DNA of 51,619 nt from Gammaproteobacteria bacterium (lineage in GTDB: Bacteria > Pseudomonadota > Gammaproteobacteria > Burkholderiales > Sulfuricellaceae): positions 1 to 51,619 of the forward strand of contig JAHJGO010000029.1 in the NCBI GenBank assembly GCA_018824405.1, written 5' to 3'. Of the stretch, positions 37,079-46,751 are shown one piece after another. Under the pieces are notes generated by a model, which was given only the letters and a program-made list of their open reading frames with translations, did not search any database and was not told where the DNA came from. Each line of letters starts with the position of its first letter. Positions within the stretch are counted from its first letter, which is position 1. The position numbers and the translations under genes are program-made.

Positions 37079-37620
37079 CAGGCGTTGTGGGTAATCAGGT
37101 GTTGCACTGCTTCAGCAAGGTCGGAGAATACCAGCGTGCCTTCCGGCAGATTTCCGTTGACCAGGGTTTTTTCACCCTTGCCGGTGTGCACCAGAATCGG
37201 CTGGGCGCCAAACGTGGCGGCTGCCTGGAGATCGCGTAGCGAATCGCCGATGGCGGGTACGCCGTCCAGTTCCATGTTGAAGCGCTTGCTGATTTCCTCG
37301 AACATGCCCGGTTTGGGCTTGCGGCAGTCGCATTTGGAATCCGCTGTGTGCGGGCAAAAAAACAGTGCGTCGATGCGCCCGCCCACCTGGGCCAGGGCCT
37401 TGTGCATCTTGTCGTGAATGGCGTTAAGAGTGGCCATGTCGAACAGGCCGCGGCCGATGCCTGACTGGTTGGTCGCCAACACCACGCGATACCCTGCCTG
37501 GTTGAGACGCGCAATGGCTTCCAGGCTGCCGGGAATGGGTTTCCATTCTTCCGGGCTCTTGATGAATTGGTCGGAGTCGAAATTGACTACGCCGTCGCGG
37601 TCGAGAATGATGAGTTTCAT
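37078..37620 (-). CDS. gmhB: D-glycero-beta-D-manno-heptose-1,7-bisphosphate 7-phosphatase
   Basis: HAD-family phosphatase in the synthesis of ADP-heptose for the LPS core. It is 180 residues from the ATG at 37620. The nucleophile and acid are D7 and D9 in LDRDGVVN, followed by ATNQSGIGRG, the zinc loop CPHTADSKCDC and GDSLRDLQAA. An in-frame ATG at 37683 would make the protein run through the heptad repeat at 37630-37692 and is rejected for that reason. The order glyS-gmhB-plsC is common in betaproteobacteria. Confidence 0.94.
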   Translation of the reverse strand: MKLIILDRDGVVNFDSDQFIKSPEEWKPIPGSLEAIARLNQAGYRVVLATNQSGIGRGLFDMATLNAIHDKMHKALAQVGGRIDALFFCPHTADSKCDCRKPKPGMFEEISKRFNMELDGVPAIGDSLRDLQAAATFGAQPILVHTGKGEKTLVNGNLPEGTLVFSDLAEAVQHLITHNA

Positions 37621-37629
37621 GGCTGGTCG

Positions 37630-37692
37630 GTGAGGAGTGAGAGGTAAAACCACCTCAGGCTGTCTTCGCTCCTCACTGTTCACTCCTAACTG
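37630..37692. repeat. Heptad-phased inverted repeat (element C)
   Basis: The left arm is GTGAGGA (37630-37636), GTGAGAG (37637-37643), GTAAAAC (37644-37650). The right arm is TCGCTCC (37666-37672), TCACTGT (37673-37679), TCACTCC (37680-37686), TAACTGG (37687-37693). GTGA and TCAC recur every seven bases. The right arm runs into the glyS stop codon. It fills the glyS-gmhB gap, so both genes are flanked by the structure in the shared transcript. Confidence 0.72.
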
Positions 37693-39806
37693 GCTAATTT
37701 CGAAATATCCGCCACCTGATTCATCAGGTCGCCCAGGGATTTGAGCAGGGCGAGTCGATTGTTGCGCATCAGCGGCTCGTCCACCATCACCATCACGCTG
37801 TCGAAGAAACTATCCACTGCCTGGCGCGCGCTTGCCAATTGGGTCAGTGCGCCGGTGTAATCTTCGTTCTGGATCAGGGCTGTGACCTGAGGTGCGAGCT
37901 GGTTGACGATTTCCAGCAGGTCGCGCTCGGCGGTTTCCTGCATGAGCGCCAGATCGGCATTGCCACTCGGGGCATCAGTTTTTTTGAGGATGTTCTGAAT
38001 GCGCTTGTTGGCGGCGGCCAGGGCGGCGGCTTCGGGCAGCCTGCTGAATGCGCGCACGGCTTCCAGGCGTGGAATGACCAGGTCGATACGCGTGGGATTC
38101 TGGCTCACGACTGCCTCGATTTCTCCTGCTTCGAAGTTTTTGTCGCGCAGGTAATTTCTGAGGCGCTCGAGCATGAAGCCCTGTACGTCCACCACCACGC
38201 TTTCCGCCACCACTTCACCGGGGAATTGTGATTTTGACAGTTGCAGCAGGGACACCAGGTCCAGTGGCAGTTGTTTTTCGATCAGGATGCGCAGGATGCC
38301 CAAGGCGTGGCGGCGCAGGCCAAAGGGATCCTTGTCCCCGGTGGGTACCTGGCCAATCCCGTAGATGCCCACCAGGGTTTCGAGCTTGTCGGCCAGGGCG
38401 GTCGCCGCGCCAATGTTGTTCTGTGGCAAGGCGTCACCGGCGAAACGGGGGTGGTAATGGGCCTCGATGGCATGCGCCACTTCAGGCGCTTCGCCGTCAT
38501 GCAGCGCGTAGTATTGCCCCATGACGCCCTGCAGCTCGGGGAATTCGCCCACCATGTCGGTCAGCAGATCGGCCTTGGCCAGCCAGGCGGCACGCTCGGC
38601 TTTCTCTGCGTCGCTGTTGAGCTGGCGGGCAATTTCTCCTGCCAGCTTGCGCACGCGCTGGACCCGCTCGAGCTGGGTGCCAAGCTTGTTGTGGTAGACC
38701 ACGTTGCCCAGCTTCGCTACGCGCGAATCCAGCGTTTTCTTGCGATCCTGATCGAAAAAGAACTTGGCATCCGCCAGGCGCGGGCGCACCACTCGTTCGT
38801 TGCCGCCGATCACTGCGCTCGGGTCCGCCGGGCTGATGTTGGATACGATCAGAAACTGGTTGGTCAGCTTGCCGGTAAGATCCAGCAGCGGGAAATATTT
38901 CTGGTTCGCCTTCATGGTCAGGATCAGGCATTCCTGCGGCACGTCGAGAAATTCAATGTCAAAGCAACCGGTCAGGACATTGGGACGTTCCACCAGTGCG
39001 GTGACTTCGTCCAGCAGGGCGTCGTCATCCACTGGTTTTACCCCGCTGCCGATTTTTGCCGCCGCGTCATGAAGCTGGCGCGCGATGTCGGCGCGGCGCG
39101 CCTCAAAACTGGCGATTACCGCACCCTCGTTTTCCATCTGCGCCGCATAGCTGTCGGCATCTTTAAGGTTAACCGGGCTGATGGCGGCTTCGAAGCGGTG
39201 GCCCTGTGTGGTACGTCCGGCAGTCAGGCCGAGCGCGCTTACCGGCACCACCTCGGTGCCATGCAAAGCCACCAGGCCGTGCACCGGGCGCACAAAATTG
39301 ACGGTGCTCCAGCCGGGTTGTTCGCAGTTTTTATGCAGTTGATAGCCCATTACCTTGGGGATCGGCAGCTTGCTCAGTGCCTCGTCCAGTGCTTTCTGCA
39401 GTCCTTCGGCCAAGGTTGCCCCCTTGGCAACGCTGTCGAAAAACAGCGCTTCACTCTTGCCGTCTCCGGCGCGCTTGAGGTTCTGGGCCGCGGACTCATC
39501 CAGCCCCAGAGCGGCAAGCCGTTTCAACAGTGCGGGTGTGGCCTGCCCATTGGCGTCCAGCCCCACGCTCACCGGCATCAGCTTGTGCGATACCGGCTTG
39601 TCCGCTGCCTGGTCGGCAACGCCAGCAACATGTACCGCCAGGCGTCGCGGTGAGGCAAAAGGCATCACGGCGGCGTCGGCCAGGGCCAGTCCCTGTGTTC
39701 TGAGGGAGTCTGCGATCGTGGCGGCAAACGCCTCGCCCAGCTTCTTCAGCGCCTTGGGCGGCAGTTCCTCGACAAACAGTTCCAGGAGAAGGTTATTTGT
39801 GTTCAT
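37686..39806 (-). CDS. glyS: Glycyl-tRNA synthetase beta subunit
   Basis: The tRNA-binding subunit of the bacterial alpha2-beta2 glycyl-tRNA synthetase. It is 706 residues. [22 protein letters not shown] starts the protein, with the [12 protein letters not shown] and [19 protein letters not shown] core blocks and an HD-like region following. A C-terminal DALR-type anticodon-binding domain is at about 590-690. The start overlaps the glyQ stop by four bases. A 470-codon frame on the other strand here is a shadow. Confidence 0.96.
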   Translation of the reverse strand: MNTNNLLLELFVEELPPKALKKLGEAFAATIADSLRTQGLALADAAVMPFASPRRLAVHVAGVADQAADKPVSHKLMPVSVGLDANGQATPALLKRLAALGLDESAAQNLKRAGDGKSEALFFDSVAKGATLAEGLQKALDEALSKLPIPKVMGYQLHKNCEQPGWSTVNFVRPVHGLVALHGTEVVPVSALGLTAGRTTQGHRFEAAISPVNLKDADSYAAQMENEGAVIASFEARRADIARQLHDAAAKIGSGVKPVDDDALLDEVTALVERPNVLTGCFDIEFLDVPQECLILTMKANQKYFPLLDLTGKLTNQFLIVSNISPADPSAVIGGNERVVRPRLADAKFFFDQDRKKTLDSRVAKLGNVVYHNKLGTQLERVQRVRKLAGEIARQLNSDAEKAERAAWLAKADLLTDMVGEFPELQGVMGQYYALHDGEAPEVAHAIEAHYHPRFAGDALPQNNIGAATALADKLETLVGIYGIGQVPTGDKDPFGLRRHALGILRILIEKQLPLDLVSLLQLSKSQFPGEVVAESVVVDVQGFMLERLRNYLRDKNFEAGEIEAVVSQNPTRIDLVIPRLEAVRAFSRLPEAAALAAANKRIQNILKKTDAPSGNADLALMQETAERDLLEIVNQLAPQVTALIQNEDYTGALTQLASARQAVDSFFDSVMVMVDEPLMRNNRLALLKSLGDLMNQVADISKLAS

Positions 39807-40720
39807 GCTGCCTTCTCCACCAGTTTTGCCAGTACTTCATCCGCCCATTCTCTGGGCGCCATCGGAAATCCCAGCCTTGCACGGCTATCCAGATAGCTCT
39901 GGGCAACGCTCTTGGCCAGGTTGCGGATACGGCCGATGTAGGCGGCGCGCTCGGTCACTGAAATGGCGCCGCGGGCATCCAGCAAGTTGAAGGTATGCCC
40001 GGTTTTCAGTACCTGCTCATAGGCAGGTAGCGCCAGTTGCTGTTCCATCAGGTGTTTTGCCTGCTTCTCATGCGCATTGAAAGCAGTAAGCAGGAATTCC
40101 ACGTCGCTGTGCTCGAAGTTGTAGGTGGATTGTTCCACCTCGTTCTGGTGGTACACATCGCGATAGGTCAGTCCCTTGGTCCAGGTCAGGTCGAATACGT
40201 TCTCGACGCCTTGCAGGTACATTGCCAGCCGCTCCAGGCCGTAAGTGATCTCTCCGGTAATGGGCTTGCAGTCGATGCCGCCAACCTGCTGAAAGTAGGT
40301 GAACTGGGTCACTTCCATACCGTTCAGCCAGACTTCCCATCCCAGGCCCCATGCGCCCAGAGTGGGGTTTTCCCAATCGTCTTCGACGAAGCGGATGTCA
40401 TTATTCTTCAGATCAAAGCCGAGCGCTTCGAGCGAGCCGAGGTACAGCTCCAGAATGTTTTCAGGGGCGGGCTTGAGTACTACCTGGAACTGGTAGTAGT
40501 GCTGCAGGCGATTGGGGTTCTCTCCGTAGCGGCCGTCCTTGGGGCGGCGCGAGGGCTGGACGTAGGCTGCCTTCCAGGGTTCAGGGCCGATGGCGCGAAG
40601 GAAGGTGGCGGTGTGGCTGGTGCCCGCGCCGACCTCCATGTCGTAGGGTTGCAGCAGGGCGCAGCCCTGCTTGTCCCAGTATTCCTGCAGGGTCAGGATG
40701 ATCTGTTGAAAGCTCAGCAT
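39803..40720 (-). CDS. glyQ: Glycyl-tRNA synthetase alpha subunit
   Basis: The catalytic subunit that makes glycyl-adenylate. It is 305 residues from the ATG at 40720, which opens [20 protein letters not shown], the standard N-terminus. [45 protein letters not shown] and [22 protein letters not shown] are class II motif regions. The frame is open another 83 codons upstream, but that part is not family sequence. No T-box leader is seen. Confidence 0.97.
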   Translation of the reverse strand: MLSFQQIILTLQEYWDKQGCALLQPYDMEVGAGTSHTATFLRAIGPEPWKAAYVQPSRRPKDGRYGENPNRLQHYYQFQVVLKPAPENILELYLGSLEALGFDLKNNDIRFVEDDWENPTLGAWGLGWEVWLNGMEVTQFTYFQQVGGIDCKPITGEITYGLERLAMYLQGVENVFDLTWTKGLTYRDVYHQNEVEQSTYNFEHSDVEFLLTAFNAHEKQAKHLMEQQLALPAYEQVLKTGHTFNLLDARGAISVTERAAYIGRIRNLAKSVAQSYLDSRARLGFPMAPREWADEVLAKLVEKAA

Positions 40721-40779
40721 GAAAGACAATAGATTGGGGAAAAGCGCTGATTTTACTGCATTTCCGGGGTGCCGGGAAT

Positions 40780-40799
40780 GGGGCGGGGAAACCCGCCCC
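40780..40799. other. Strong GC hairpin with GAAA tetraloop
   Basis: GGGGCGGG (40780-40787) and CCCGCCCC (40792-40799) form a perfect 8-pair stem capped by GAAA. It lies between the stop of the heme protein gene (40821) and the glyQ start, both on the minus strand. No T-run follows on the minus strand, so it may stabilise the 3' end of the upstream mRNA or act as a weak terminator. Confidence 0.5.
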
Positions 40800-40820
40800 T
40801 GGGGAGTGTGTCGGGAAAGA

Positions 40821-41396
40821 CTAGAACAGAGGACGTTTGATGGTAAACGCGCCGCGCAACTGTCCCAGCGTGTAGCCAGTAGCCTTGTCATGCGGGAACT
40901 CTGTCGCCAGAATGTCCTTTGCGGGCTGGGCGCGAACCTCATCCGTGCCATGGCATTTGAGGCAGACATCCTGCAGCGGAATCGGCTTCATGTAGCGGAA
41001 ATATTTGCCTTGCGGTTCGCTTACGATTTCTGCGAAATCCATGTTGGCGGGGTTTTCTTTTTCCATGCGCTTTTCAAAATCAGCCAGTACTTTCTGTTCC
41101 CATGCATCGGGCGTACCGAGCAGCGGATTACGCACTTTCGACGATACACGACTCACATGCCAGCCATTCTTGCGTGAGGCTTCGGAGGCAATGGCGGGAG
41201 CAATGTCGCGACATACCTTGATGGCGGAGCCGGGGCCGTTGGCTTCCATTTCCTTTTTCAGCTCACCGCCAAGCTGAGCGGCAAACTCTTTCACCACCTT
41301 GCGGGCTTCGTCCTGATATTTGGCCATGTCATCCGCCATGGCGGGAAAGGCGATGGAAGTGGAAAACAATGTTGCTACCAAAAAACGCAATTTCAT
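40821..41396 (-). CDS. Secreted Tll0287-like (DUF3365) mono-heme c protein
   Basis: A 191-residue periplasmic protein. The signal peptide is at 1-21 ([21 protein letters not shown]), followed by a helical region and a single heme motif CLKCH at 145-149. The fold resembles DUF3365/Tll0287 heme proteins, used elsewhere as redox sensors or electron carriers. The start at 41396 has an ideal AGGAGAAAC box; the open frame upstream is spurious. It is the soluble counterpart of the sensor part of the HD-GYP protein at 879-2309. Confidence 0.87.
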   Translation of the reverse strand: MKLRFLVATLFSTSIAFPAMADDMAKYQDEARKVVKEFAAQLGGELKKEMEANGPGSAIKVCRDIAPAIASEASRKNGWHVSRVSSKVRNPLLGTPDAWEQKVLADFEKRMEKENPANMDFAEIVSEPQGKYFRYMKPIPLQDVCLKCHGTDEVRAQPAKDILATEFPHDKATGYTLGQLRGAFTIKRPLF

Positions 41397-41546
41397 TTTG
41401 TTTCTCCTGGATAGTGGGTAATGCGTCATGGCATCAACCTCTTGTAATGTTTTTTTTCGGGTCGGAGCGAGGTTATATGATCTCATGATCGGATGTTATT
41501 GTATTTGTGTTTAATGGGATGTGGAAGCCTGGATCGGTTTTTCGCT

Positions 41547-41810
41547 TCATTCACCAGAGCAGATAAGTGTCAGCTTGGCTGAACGGCTCAGTTTTTTGAG
41601 TGCGGCTTCGCGCCGTGAGGCGGAAGCTCGGTCGGTGTGGGCCTCGGTATAAACCATCCGCACCGGCAGGCGGGTACGGGTGTATTTAGAGGCTGTGCCG
41701 GAGTTGTGTGCGGCGAGGCGCTTGTCCAGATCATTGGTGATGCCGGTGTAAAGCGTGCTATCGGCGCACTCCAGCAGGTAGCAGAACCAGTTCAAGGCCT
41801 GAACCGCCAC
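41547..41810 (-). CDS. GIY-YIG domain protein (UPF0213 type)
   Basis: An 87-residue single GIY-YIG nuclease-like domain. The motif appears as [29 protein letters not shown], with the conserved arginine (KRL) and the later glutamate (TEAH or SRREAALK) in place. Small members such as E. coli YhbQ may act on DNA, but their role is not settled. It overlaps the 3' end of lnt by 19 bases on the same strand and is probably read from the same mRNA. Confidence 0.87.
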   Translation of the reverse strand: MAVQALNWFCYLLECADSTLYTGITNDLDKRLAAHNSGTASKYTRTRLPVRMVYTEAHTDRASASRREAALKKLSRSAKLTLICSGE

Positions 41811-43282
41811 GTGGCAACAAGCAGCAAAGCCATCAGCAGCAGCGCGGGCAGGTTGCCGAAGCGGACGAAAGGCGTGCTGCCCTGGAAGGCTTGCGCTTTA
41901 ACTTCCAGAATCGTGGTGGTGAAAATGGGCGCCTGCTTCTCGACTTCTCCGCGCTGGTTGATCATGGCGGTTACGCCGGTATTGGTGGCACGCAGCATGA
42001 TGCGGCCGCTTTCCAGTGCGCGCATCTGGGCAATCTGCAGATGTTGCCAGGGACCGATGGAGTGGCCGAACCAGGCATCGTTGGTGAGGTTGGCCAGCAT
42101 CGTTGCCTGCGGCAGTTGACGGATGATTTCTTCGCCGAAGACATCTTCATAGCAGATGTCCACCGCCAGTTTTATACCTGCAACGGACATCGGCTGCTGA
42201 ACTTCGGCACCACGGGAAAAATCGGAGAGGGGGATGTGCAGGATATTCAGCACCCAGTCGAGCAGGGGGCGCAACGGCAGGAATTCGCCAAACGGGACCA
42301 GGTGAGATTTGCGATAGGTTTGCGGTGGTGATGTGCCCAGACTGAATGCGCTATTGAAATATTCGGCGGGCGCGTCTTCCTCGGGAACACCGAATACAAC
42401 GTCGCCGTTGCGCTGCTGTGCCAATGCTTTAAGCCGCTCGAGATAGAGCGGCGGTACGTCGTCGAGGAACATGGGCAGGGCGGTTTCCGGCATGATAATC
42501 AGCCGGCCGCGACTCGTGGCCGCCAAGGTGGCATAGGTGTCCAGAGTGGCGCGGGCCTTTTCCGGGCGCCATTTCATGTCCTGCGTGATGTTGCCCTGCA
42601 GCAGTGAAATGGCCACCGGTTCGCCGACAGGTTCAACCCATTGCACCTGTTTGAAAGCCAATCCGGCGCATAGCACGAGAGTGAATGCTACGGCAGCGCG
42701 GAAGCGTTGGTTCCTCATCACGAAAAGTGTCAGTGCCCCTGCGCAGAGCATCGCTATCAGCGAGACGCCATACACGCCAAGTAGCGGGGCGAAGCCGGCC
42801 AAAGGACTGGCTGGAACTTGCGAATAGCCCATCGCCAGCCAGGGGAAGCCGGTCATGACCCAGCCTCGCAGCCATTCGCTCAGAGCCCACAAGGCAGGTA
42901 TCAGCATCATCAGGCGCAGCGCGGCCGGGACAGTTTTGAAGCCGCCTTGCAGCCAGCCCACCAGCGCCGGGAAGATGGCCAGTAATGCGCAGAAAAGAGC
43001 GGTGGCCGCCACCGCCGCAACAAATGGCATGCCGCCAAAATCATGCAAGCTGACATAAACCCAGCTTACCCCCGTGCCGAAAAACCCCAAGCCGAAGGTA
43101 AAACCGTCGAGAGCGGCCCGCTTTGCACTGGGGGCATTCATCCAGAGGTGAAAAAGCACACTCAGAGCCAGTATGGGCAACGGAAACCAGTTGAAAGGAG
43201 CAAAGCCAAGCACCGCCAGCGCGCCCAGTGCCGGCGCGAGAATAAAGCTCAGAAGCGGCCGCAAAAATTGGCGCGGGTCCAT
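41792..43282 (-). CDS. lnt: Apolipoprotein N-acyltransferase
   Basis: Adds the third acyl chain to lipoproteins in the inner membrane. It is 496 residues from the ATG at 43282. N-terminal membrane helices run from about 10 to 210, and the nitrilase-type domain covers about 225-470 with the triad Glu in IMPETALP, Lys in [14 protein letters not shown] and Cys in [14 protein letters not shown] last helix closes the protein. The frame is open 33 codons further upstream, without conserved sequence. A lipoprotein gene (lptM) lies nearby. Confidence 0.95.
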   Translation of the reverse strand: MDPRQFLRPLLSFILAPALGALAVLGFAPFNWFPLPILALSVLFHLWMNAPSAKRAALDGFTFGLGFFGTGVSWVYVSLHDFGGMPFVAAVAATALFCALLAIFPALVGWLQGGFKTVPAALRLMMLIPALWALSEWLRGWVMTGFPWLAMGYSQVPASPLAGFAPLLGVYGVSLIAMLCAGALTLFVMRNQRFRAAVAFTLVLCAGLAFKQVQWVEPVGEPVAISLLQGNITQDMKWRPEKARATLDTYATLAATSRGRLIIMPETALPMFLDDVPPLYLERLKALAQQRNGDVVFGVPEEDAPAEYFNSAFSLGTSPPQTYRKSHLVPFGEFLPLRPLLDWVLNILHIPLSDFSRGAEVQQPMSVAGIKLAVDICYEDVFGEEIIRQLPQATMLANLTNDAWFGHSIGPWQHLQIAQMRALESGRIMLRATNTGVTAMINQRGEVEKQAPIFTTTILEVKAQAFQGSTPFVRFGNLPALLLMALLLVATWRFRP

Positions 43283-43301
43283 ATGGCTCACCAACAGACG
43301 T

Positions 43302-44549
43302 TTATTCAGGGAGCGGTTTTTCGCTGGCGAAAAGCTGGGCGATCTGCTCGCGTTCGCGTACCAGGTGGGCCTTGTTTCCATCCGCCATAACCTCTGCAGC
43401 GCGTGGACGGGTGTTGTAATTGGAGCTCATGCTCATGCCGTAGGCGCCGGCCGACATGATCGCCAGCAAGTCGCCTTCGGCCAGTGCCAGGCTGCGGTCA
43501 TGGCCGAGAAAGTCGCCGCTTTCGCATACCGGTCCGACGATTTCATAGCTTTGCGCAGAGCCGGCGCCAGAATTTACCGGCAAAATGGCGTGGTAGGCGT
43601 CATACAGGGCAGGGCGGGCAAGGTCGTTCATGGCGGCATCGACGATGGCAAAATTCTTGGTTTCGCCGTGTTTCAGATACTCCACCCGGGTGAGCAGCAA
43701 GCCGGCATTGCCGACCAGTGCGCGGCCGGGCTCGATGATGATTTTGTGCTGGCGGGCGCCAAGCCGGCCCAGCAGGGTTTTGGCATATTCCTCCGGCAGA
43801 GGCGGTGTTTCGTCCTGATAGCGAATGCCTACTCCGCCGCCCAGGTCCAGGTGGTGCAGGGTAATGCCGTCCTGCTGGAGGCGGTCAACGAGATCCAGCA
43901 CTTTGTCGAGTGCATCTGCAAAAGGTGTGACTTCGGTGATTTGCGAGCCGATATGGCAATCGATCCCCTGGATGGAAATATGCGGCAAAGTGCTTGCCAG
44001 ACGGTAAAGGCGCGGGGCTTCCTGGTAGGCGACGCCAAACTTGTTGCCCTTGAGGCCGGTGGAAATATAAGGGTGGGTTTTTGGGTCGACATCGGGATTG
44101 ACGCGCAAGCTGATCGGCGCGGATTTGCCCATGCTTCCTGCGACCTGATTGAGGCGCAGCAACTCGCTTTCCGACTCGACGTTGAAGCACATGATGCCGG
44201 CTTCAAGCGCCTGGCGCATTTCATTGGCTGTCTTGCCCACGCCCGAAAACACGACTTTCCCGGGGTTGCCTCCGGCTGCCAGCACACGCTGCAGCTCTCC
44301 GCCGGAAACAATATCGAAGCCCGCACCCAGGCGCGCAAACAGGTTGAGAATGGCGAGATTGGGGTTGGCCTTGACCGCGTAGCACACCAGATGCTCCCGC
44401 TCCGCGAGCGCGTTGTCGAAGGCCTGGTAGGCCTCGGTCAGCGCTGTGCGTGAATAGACGTAGCAGGGTGTGCCGAACTGTGCGGCGATTTGGCTTAAGG
44501 GCACGGACTCGGCGTGCAGCTCGCCGTTCAGGGATGAAAAAGCGTTCAC
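43302..44549 (-). CDS. lysA: Diaminopimelate decarboxylase
   Basis: The last step of lysine synthesis, a PLP enzyme of 415 residues. The PLP lysine is K60 in VCYAVKANPNL. FSGVGKTANEM, HIGSQI, LDLGGGVGIRY, EPGRALVGNAG and the C-terminal CESGDFLG...GAYGMSMSSNYN regions are complete. The start is a GTG at 44549 overlapping the lptM stop (GTGA), so translation is coupled to lptM. No LysR-type regulator gene is next to it. A possible attenuator lies before lptM. Confidence 0.95.
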   Translation of the reverse strand: MNAFSSLNGELHAESVPLSQIAAQFGTPCYVYSRTALTEAYQAFDNALAEREHLVCYAVKANPNLAILNLFARLGAGFDIVSGGELQRVLAAGGNPGKVVFSGVGKTANEMRQALEAGIMCFNVESESELLRLNQVAGSMGKSAPISLRVNPDVDPKTHPYISTGLKGNKFGVAYQEAPRLYRLASTLPHISIQGIDCHIGSQITEVTPFADALDKVLDLVDRLQQDGITLHHLDLGGGVGIRYQDETPPLPEEYAKTLLGRLGARQHKIIIEPGRALVGNAGLLLTRVEYLKHGETKNFAIVDAAMNDLARPALYDAYHAILPVNSGAGSAQSYEIVGPVCESGDFLGHDRSLALAEGDLLAIMSAGAYGMSMSSNYNTRPRAAEVMADGNKAHLVREREQIAQLFASEKPLPE

Positions 44550-44656
44550 TTGTGATCCTGTTGCTCGGAGGAAGGTTGCGGTAGATAGAGCGGTCCCTTG
44601 TGGCCGCAACCGGCGAGCAGCAGGCCGCACAGAACTAGCATCAAAACAGGCCGCAT
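44546..44656 (-). CDS. lptM: Small lipoprotein LptM (YifL/LppL family)
   Basis: A 36-residue lipoprotein. MRPVLMLVLCGLLLAGC ends in a lipobox with the lipidated C17, followed by GHKGPLYLPQP, the short signature that lets LptM stabilise the LptD-LptE complex. AGAGAGG precedes the ATG at 44656. The order lptM-lysA, divergent from cyaY, is conserved with Pseudomonas and E. coli relatives (lptM beside cyaY). Confidence 0.88.
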   Translation of the reverse strand: MRPVLMLVLCGLLLAGCGHKGPLYLPQPSSEQQDHK

Positions 44657-44673
44657 AGTATCCTCTCTGAAAG

Positions 44674-44693
44674 AAAAAACGCGCCTGGGGCGC
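44674..44693 (-). terminator. Terminator-like hairpin in the lptM-lysA leader
   Basis: On the minus strand GCGCC (44693-44689), a CCA loop and GGCGC (44685-44681) are followed by G and six T's (44679-44674). It lies only 18 bases before the lptM ATG and there is no upstream gene on this strand, so a transcript that reaches it must be the lptM-lysA mRNA itself or antisense to cyaY. That position fits an attenuator. Confidence 0.55.
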
Positions 44694-44699
44694 ACCTCG

Positions 44700-44745
44700 T
44701 TCTCCTCTCTAATCCTGTACGGGTGAAGGCAGGGAGAGAGGGGAA
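44700..44745. repeat. CCTCTCT/AGAGAGG hairpin in the lptM-cyaY gap
   Basis: TTCTCCTCTCT (44700-44710) pairs with AGAGAGGGGAA (44735-44745) with one weak pair, and CCTG (44714-44717) with CAGG (44730-44733) inside. It resembles the repeat in the 3' end of ribD. On the minus strand the CCTCTCT segment could pair either with the AGAGAGG at 44710-44704 or with the identical AGAGAGG Shine-Dalgarno of lptM (44668-44662). Confidence 0.6.
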
Positions 44746-44777
44746 ATAATCGCAAAATCTTAACACACGGGTTAGCC

Positions 44778-45101
44778 ATGACTGAAACCGAGTTTAGCCA
44801 GTTGGTCGATGCGACCTTGACGCAAATAGAACAGGCCATCGAGGCCAGCGATGCGGATATCGATTTTGAAATGACAGCCGGCATACTCGAGCTGGAGTTC
44901 GAGAATGGCAGCAAGATCATCATCAACCGACAGAGCGCCACTCAGGAGCTGTGGGTAGCGGCAAAATCCGGGGGGTATCATTACCTCTGGAAGGACAATG
45001 CCTGGCGCAACACGCGCGACGGCAGCGAGCTGCTTTCCTCTCTTGGTCGTTATGTCAGCGAACAGGCAGGGGAAAATGTCACACTGGAGGAGCAAGCCTA
45101 G
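44778..45101 (+). CDS. cyaY: Frataxin homologue CyaY
   Basis: An iron-binding modulator of iron-sulfur cluster assembly. It is 107 residues. The acidic first helix (TEFSQLVDATLTQIEQAIEASDADIDFE) and strands ILELEFENGSKIIINRQ, ELWVAAKSGGYHYLW match the family. It is divergent from lptM-lysA. The stop directly abuts the start of the receiver-TPR gene, so the three genes cyaY, receiver-TPR and ATPase may be co-transcribed. Confidence 0.95.
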   Translation: MTETEFSQLVDATLTQIEQAIEASDADIDFEMTAGILELEFENGSKIIINRQSATQELWVAAKSGGYHYLWKDNAWRNTRDGSELLSSLGRYVSEQAGENVTLEEQA

Positions 45102-46751
45102 ATGGCCGCTCTGCGCAACGCGAAAGATGCGCCGGTTGATTTCCAGGATAAAACCTTTCTGGTCATCGATGACATCATCGGCGTGCGTTCTTCGATGCGC
45201 ATCACCATATCGACCTTTGGTGGAGTCAAGGTCGATATGGCGGCAAATGCGGCAGATGCCTTCAATAAAATCGAGCATCGCAACTACGACATCATTCTCT
45301 GCGACTATTCCCTAGGCGAGGCCAAGGATGGGCAGCAGTTGCTGGAAGAGCTCAAGCGGCGGCGCATGATCCGGAATGCCACTATTTTCATGATGGTGAC
45401 AGCTGAACGTGGTTACGAGAAAGTGGTCAGCGCGGTAGAACTGGCGCCGGACGACTACCTGATCAAGCCTTTCAGCGGTGAGGTGCTGCGCACCCGACTT
45501 CAGCACCTGATACACAAAAAAACCTTTCTGGCACCAATTTATGAACTGATGGAGCGCCAGGAAATGCGCAAGGCGGCAGAGCTGTGTGATCGGCTTTTGT
45601 CGAAAGCAGGACCCTATCTGCTGGATGTGTTACGCCTCAAGGGCGAGTTGCTGCTGATGATTTCGGAATTCACGGACGCGAGCAAGGTTTATGAGCACAT
45701 TCTGGCCATGCGTGAAATTCCCTGGGCCAGAATGGGCCTGGCTCAGGCGCAGTATTTTCTGGAAAACTATGAGGCAGCGGCGGAGGGCTTCAAGAAGATT
45801 CTCGCCGGGCATCCCAATTATCTGTCAGCCTATGACTGGCTGGCCAAGGCTTATACCGCGCTGGGGGACGAAGTCTCAGCCCAGCGAGTGCTGATGGACG
45901 GAGTGGCAAAATCGCCACGGACATTGCAGCGACAGAAGGATCTGGGTGAATCTGCCTATCAAAACGAGGATCTGGACACTGCGCAGGGTGCGTTTGAGGC
46001 TGTGCTGGAATTCGGTAAATTTTCATCCTTTACCGAGCCCGAGGATTTCGCCAATCTGAGCCGTACCTTTCTCGACAAGGGTGAGTACGATCAGGCGCTG
46101 ACAGTCATGAATAATGCCCGCAAGACTTTTGAGAATTCACCGCAGGTCATGCTGCATGCGTCCGTGATGGACAGCATGATTCACGACAAAGCGGGCAACA
46201 AGGAGGCTGCAGAACGTGCATTCGGAGAAGCGCGCACGCTATTTGATGCGGCCGTCAACAAGCCGGAATCCCTGGCGCTGGATATGGTTCGTTCCTGTTT
46301 TCAGCACGGTGATCAGGCGGCAGGCGAAAAAATCACTCAGGAACTGGTCAAGAATAATCATGACAACCCGGCCGTGCTGAAACGCACGGAGCAGATGTTC
46401 CAGCGCATGGGCATGCATGATCAAGGCAAAGATCTGATACATACTTCATCACGCGAAGTGATCGCGCTCAACAACCGTGCCGTCAAGCTCGCCCAGGCTG
46501 GCGACCTGAAAGGCTCGGTCGAGCTGTTGATGCAGGCCGCCGATCAGCTCAGGGCAAATAACGTGGTGGTGCTCAATGCCGCCCACGCGATCCTCACCTA
46601 TCTTGGACAAACCGGCTGGGACGAACGGCTGGCAAATATCGTGCATGAATACCTGGATACGGTTAAACAGAGGGATCCCCAGCATAAGAAATATCTTTCT
46701 CTGTCTGCGATTTACAAGGATCTTGCGCTCAAGTTCGGGGTCAAGGTGTGA
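45102..46751 (+). CDS. Response regulator with receiver domain and TPR repeats
   Basis: A 549-residue protein with an N-terminal receiver (about 15-135): acidic pair D23/D24, phosphoacceptor D68 in DIILCDYS, T100 and K122. The rest (about 140-545) is a string of TPR-like helix pairs (for example ARMGLAQAQYFLENYEAAAEGFKKIL and AYDWLAKAYTALGDEVSAQRVL) and has no DNA-binding or enzymatic output. Output is probably by protein-protein contact. The stop overlaps the GTG start of the ATPase gene by four bases, which suggests a dedicated pair. Confidence 0.9.
   Translation: MAALRNAKDAPVDFQDKTFLVIDDIIGVRSSMRITISTFGGVKVDMAANAADAFNKIEHRNYDIILCDYSLGEAKDGQQLLEELKRRRMIRNATIFMMVTAERGYEKVVSAVELAPDDYLIKPFSGEVLRTRLQHLIHKKTFLAPIYELMERQEMRKAAELCDRLLSKAGPYLLDVLRLKGELLLMISEFTDASKVYEHILAMREIPWARMGLAQAQYFLENYEAAAEGFKKILAGHPNYLSAYDWLAKAYTALGDEVSAQRVLMDGVAKSPRTLQRQKDLGESAYQNEDLDTAQGAFEAVLEFGKFSSFTEPEDFANLSRTFLDKGEYDQALTVMNNARKTFENSPQVMLHASVMDSMIHDKAGNKEAAERAFGEARTLFDAAVNKPESLALDMVRSCFQHGDQAAGEKITQELVKNNHDNPAVLKRTEQMFQRMGMHDQGKDLIHTSSREVIALNNRAVKLAQAGDLKGSVELLMQAADQLRANNVVVLNAAHAILTYLGQTGWDERLANIVHEYLDTVKQRDPQHKKYLSLSAIYKDLALKFGVKV

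Noticed and set aside
37621-37683. Longer gmhB starting at 37683
   Set aside because: The extra 21 codons are translated from the heptad repeat and are not family sequence; MKLIILDRDG is the normal start.
38241-39653. A 470-codon open frame on the plus strand
   Set aside because: It lies wholly opposite glyS, an unmistakable gene, has no ribosome binding site and matches no family. Long antisense frames are expected opposite GC-rich genes.
40721-40820. T-box leader for glyQ-glyS
   Set aside because: The gap holds only a GC hairpin; no T-box sequence or specifier stem is visible, and T-boxes are rare outside Gram-positive bacteria.
43173-44453. A 426-codon open frame on the plus strand
   Set aside because: It is antisense to lnt and lysA, both complete and well identified; its sequence shows no domain.
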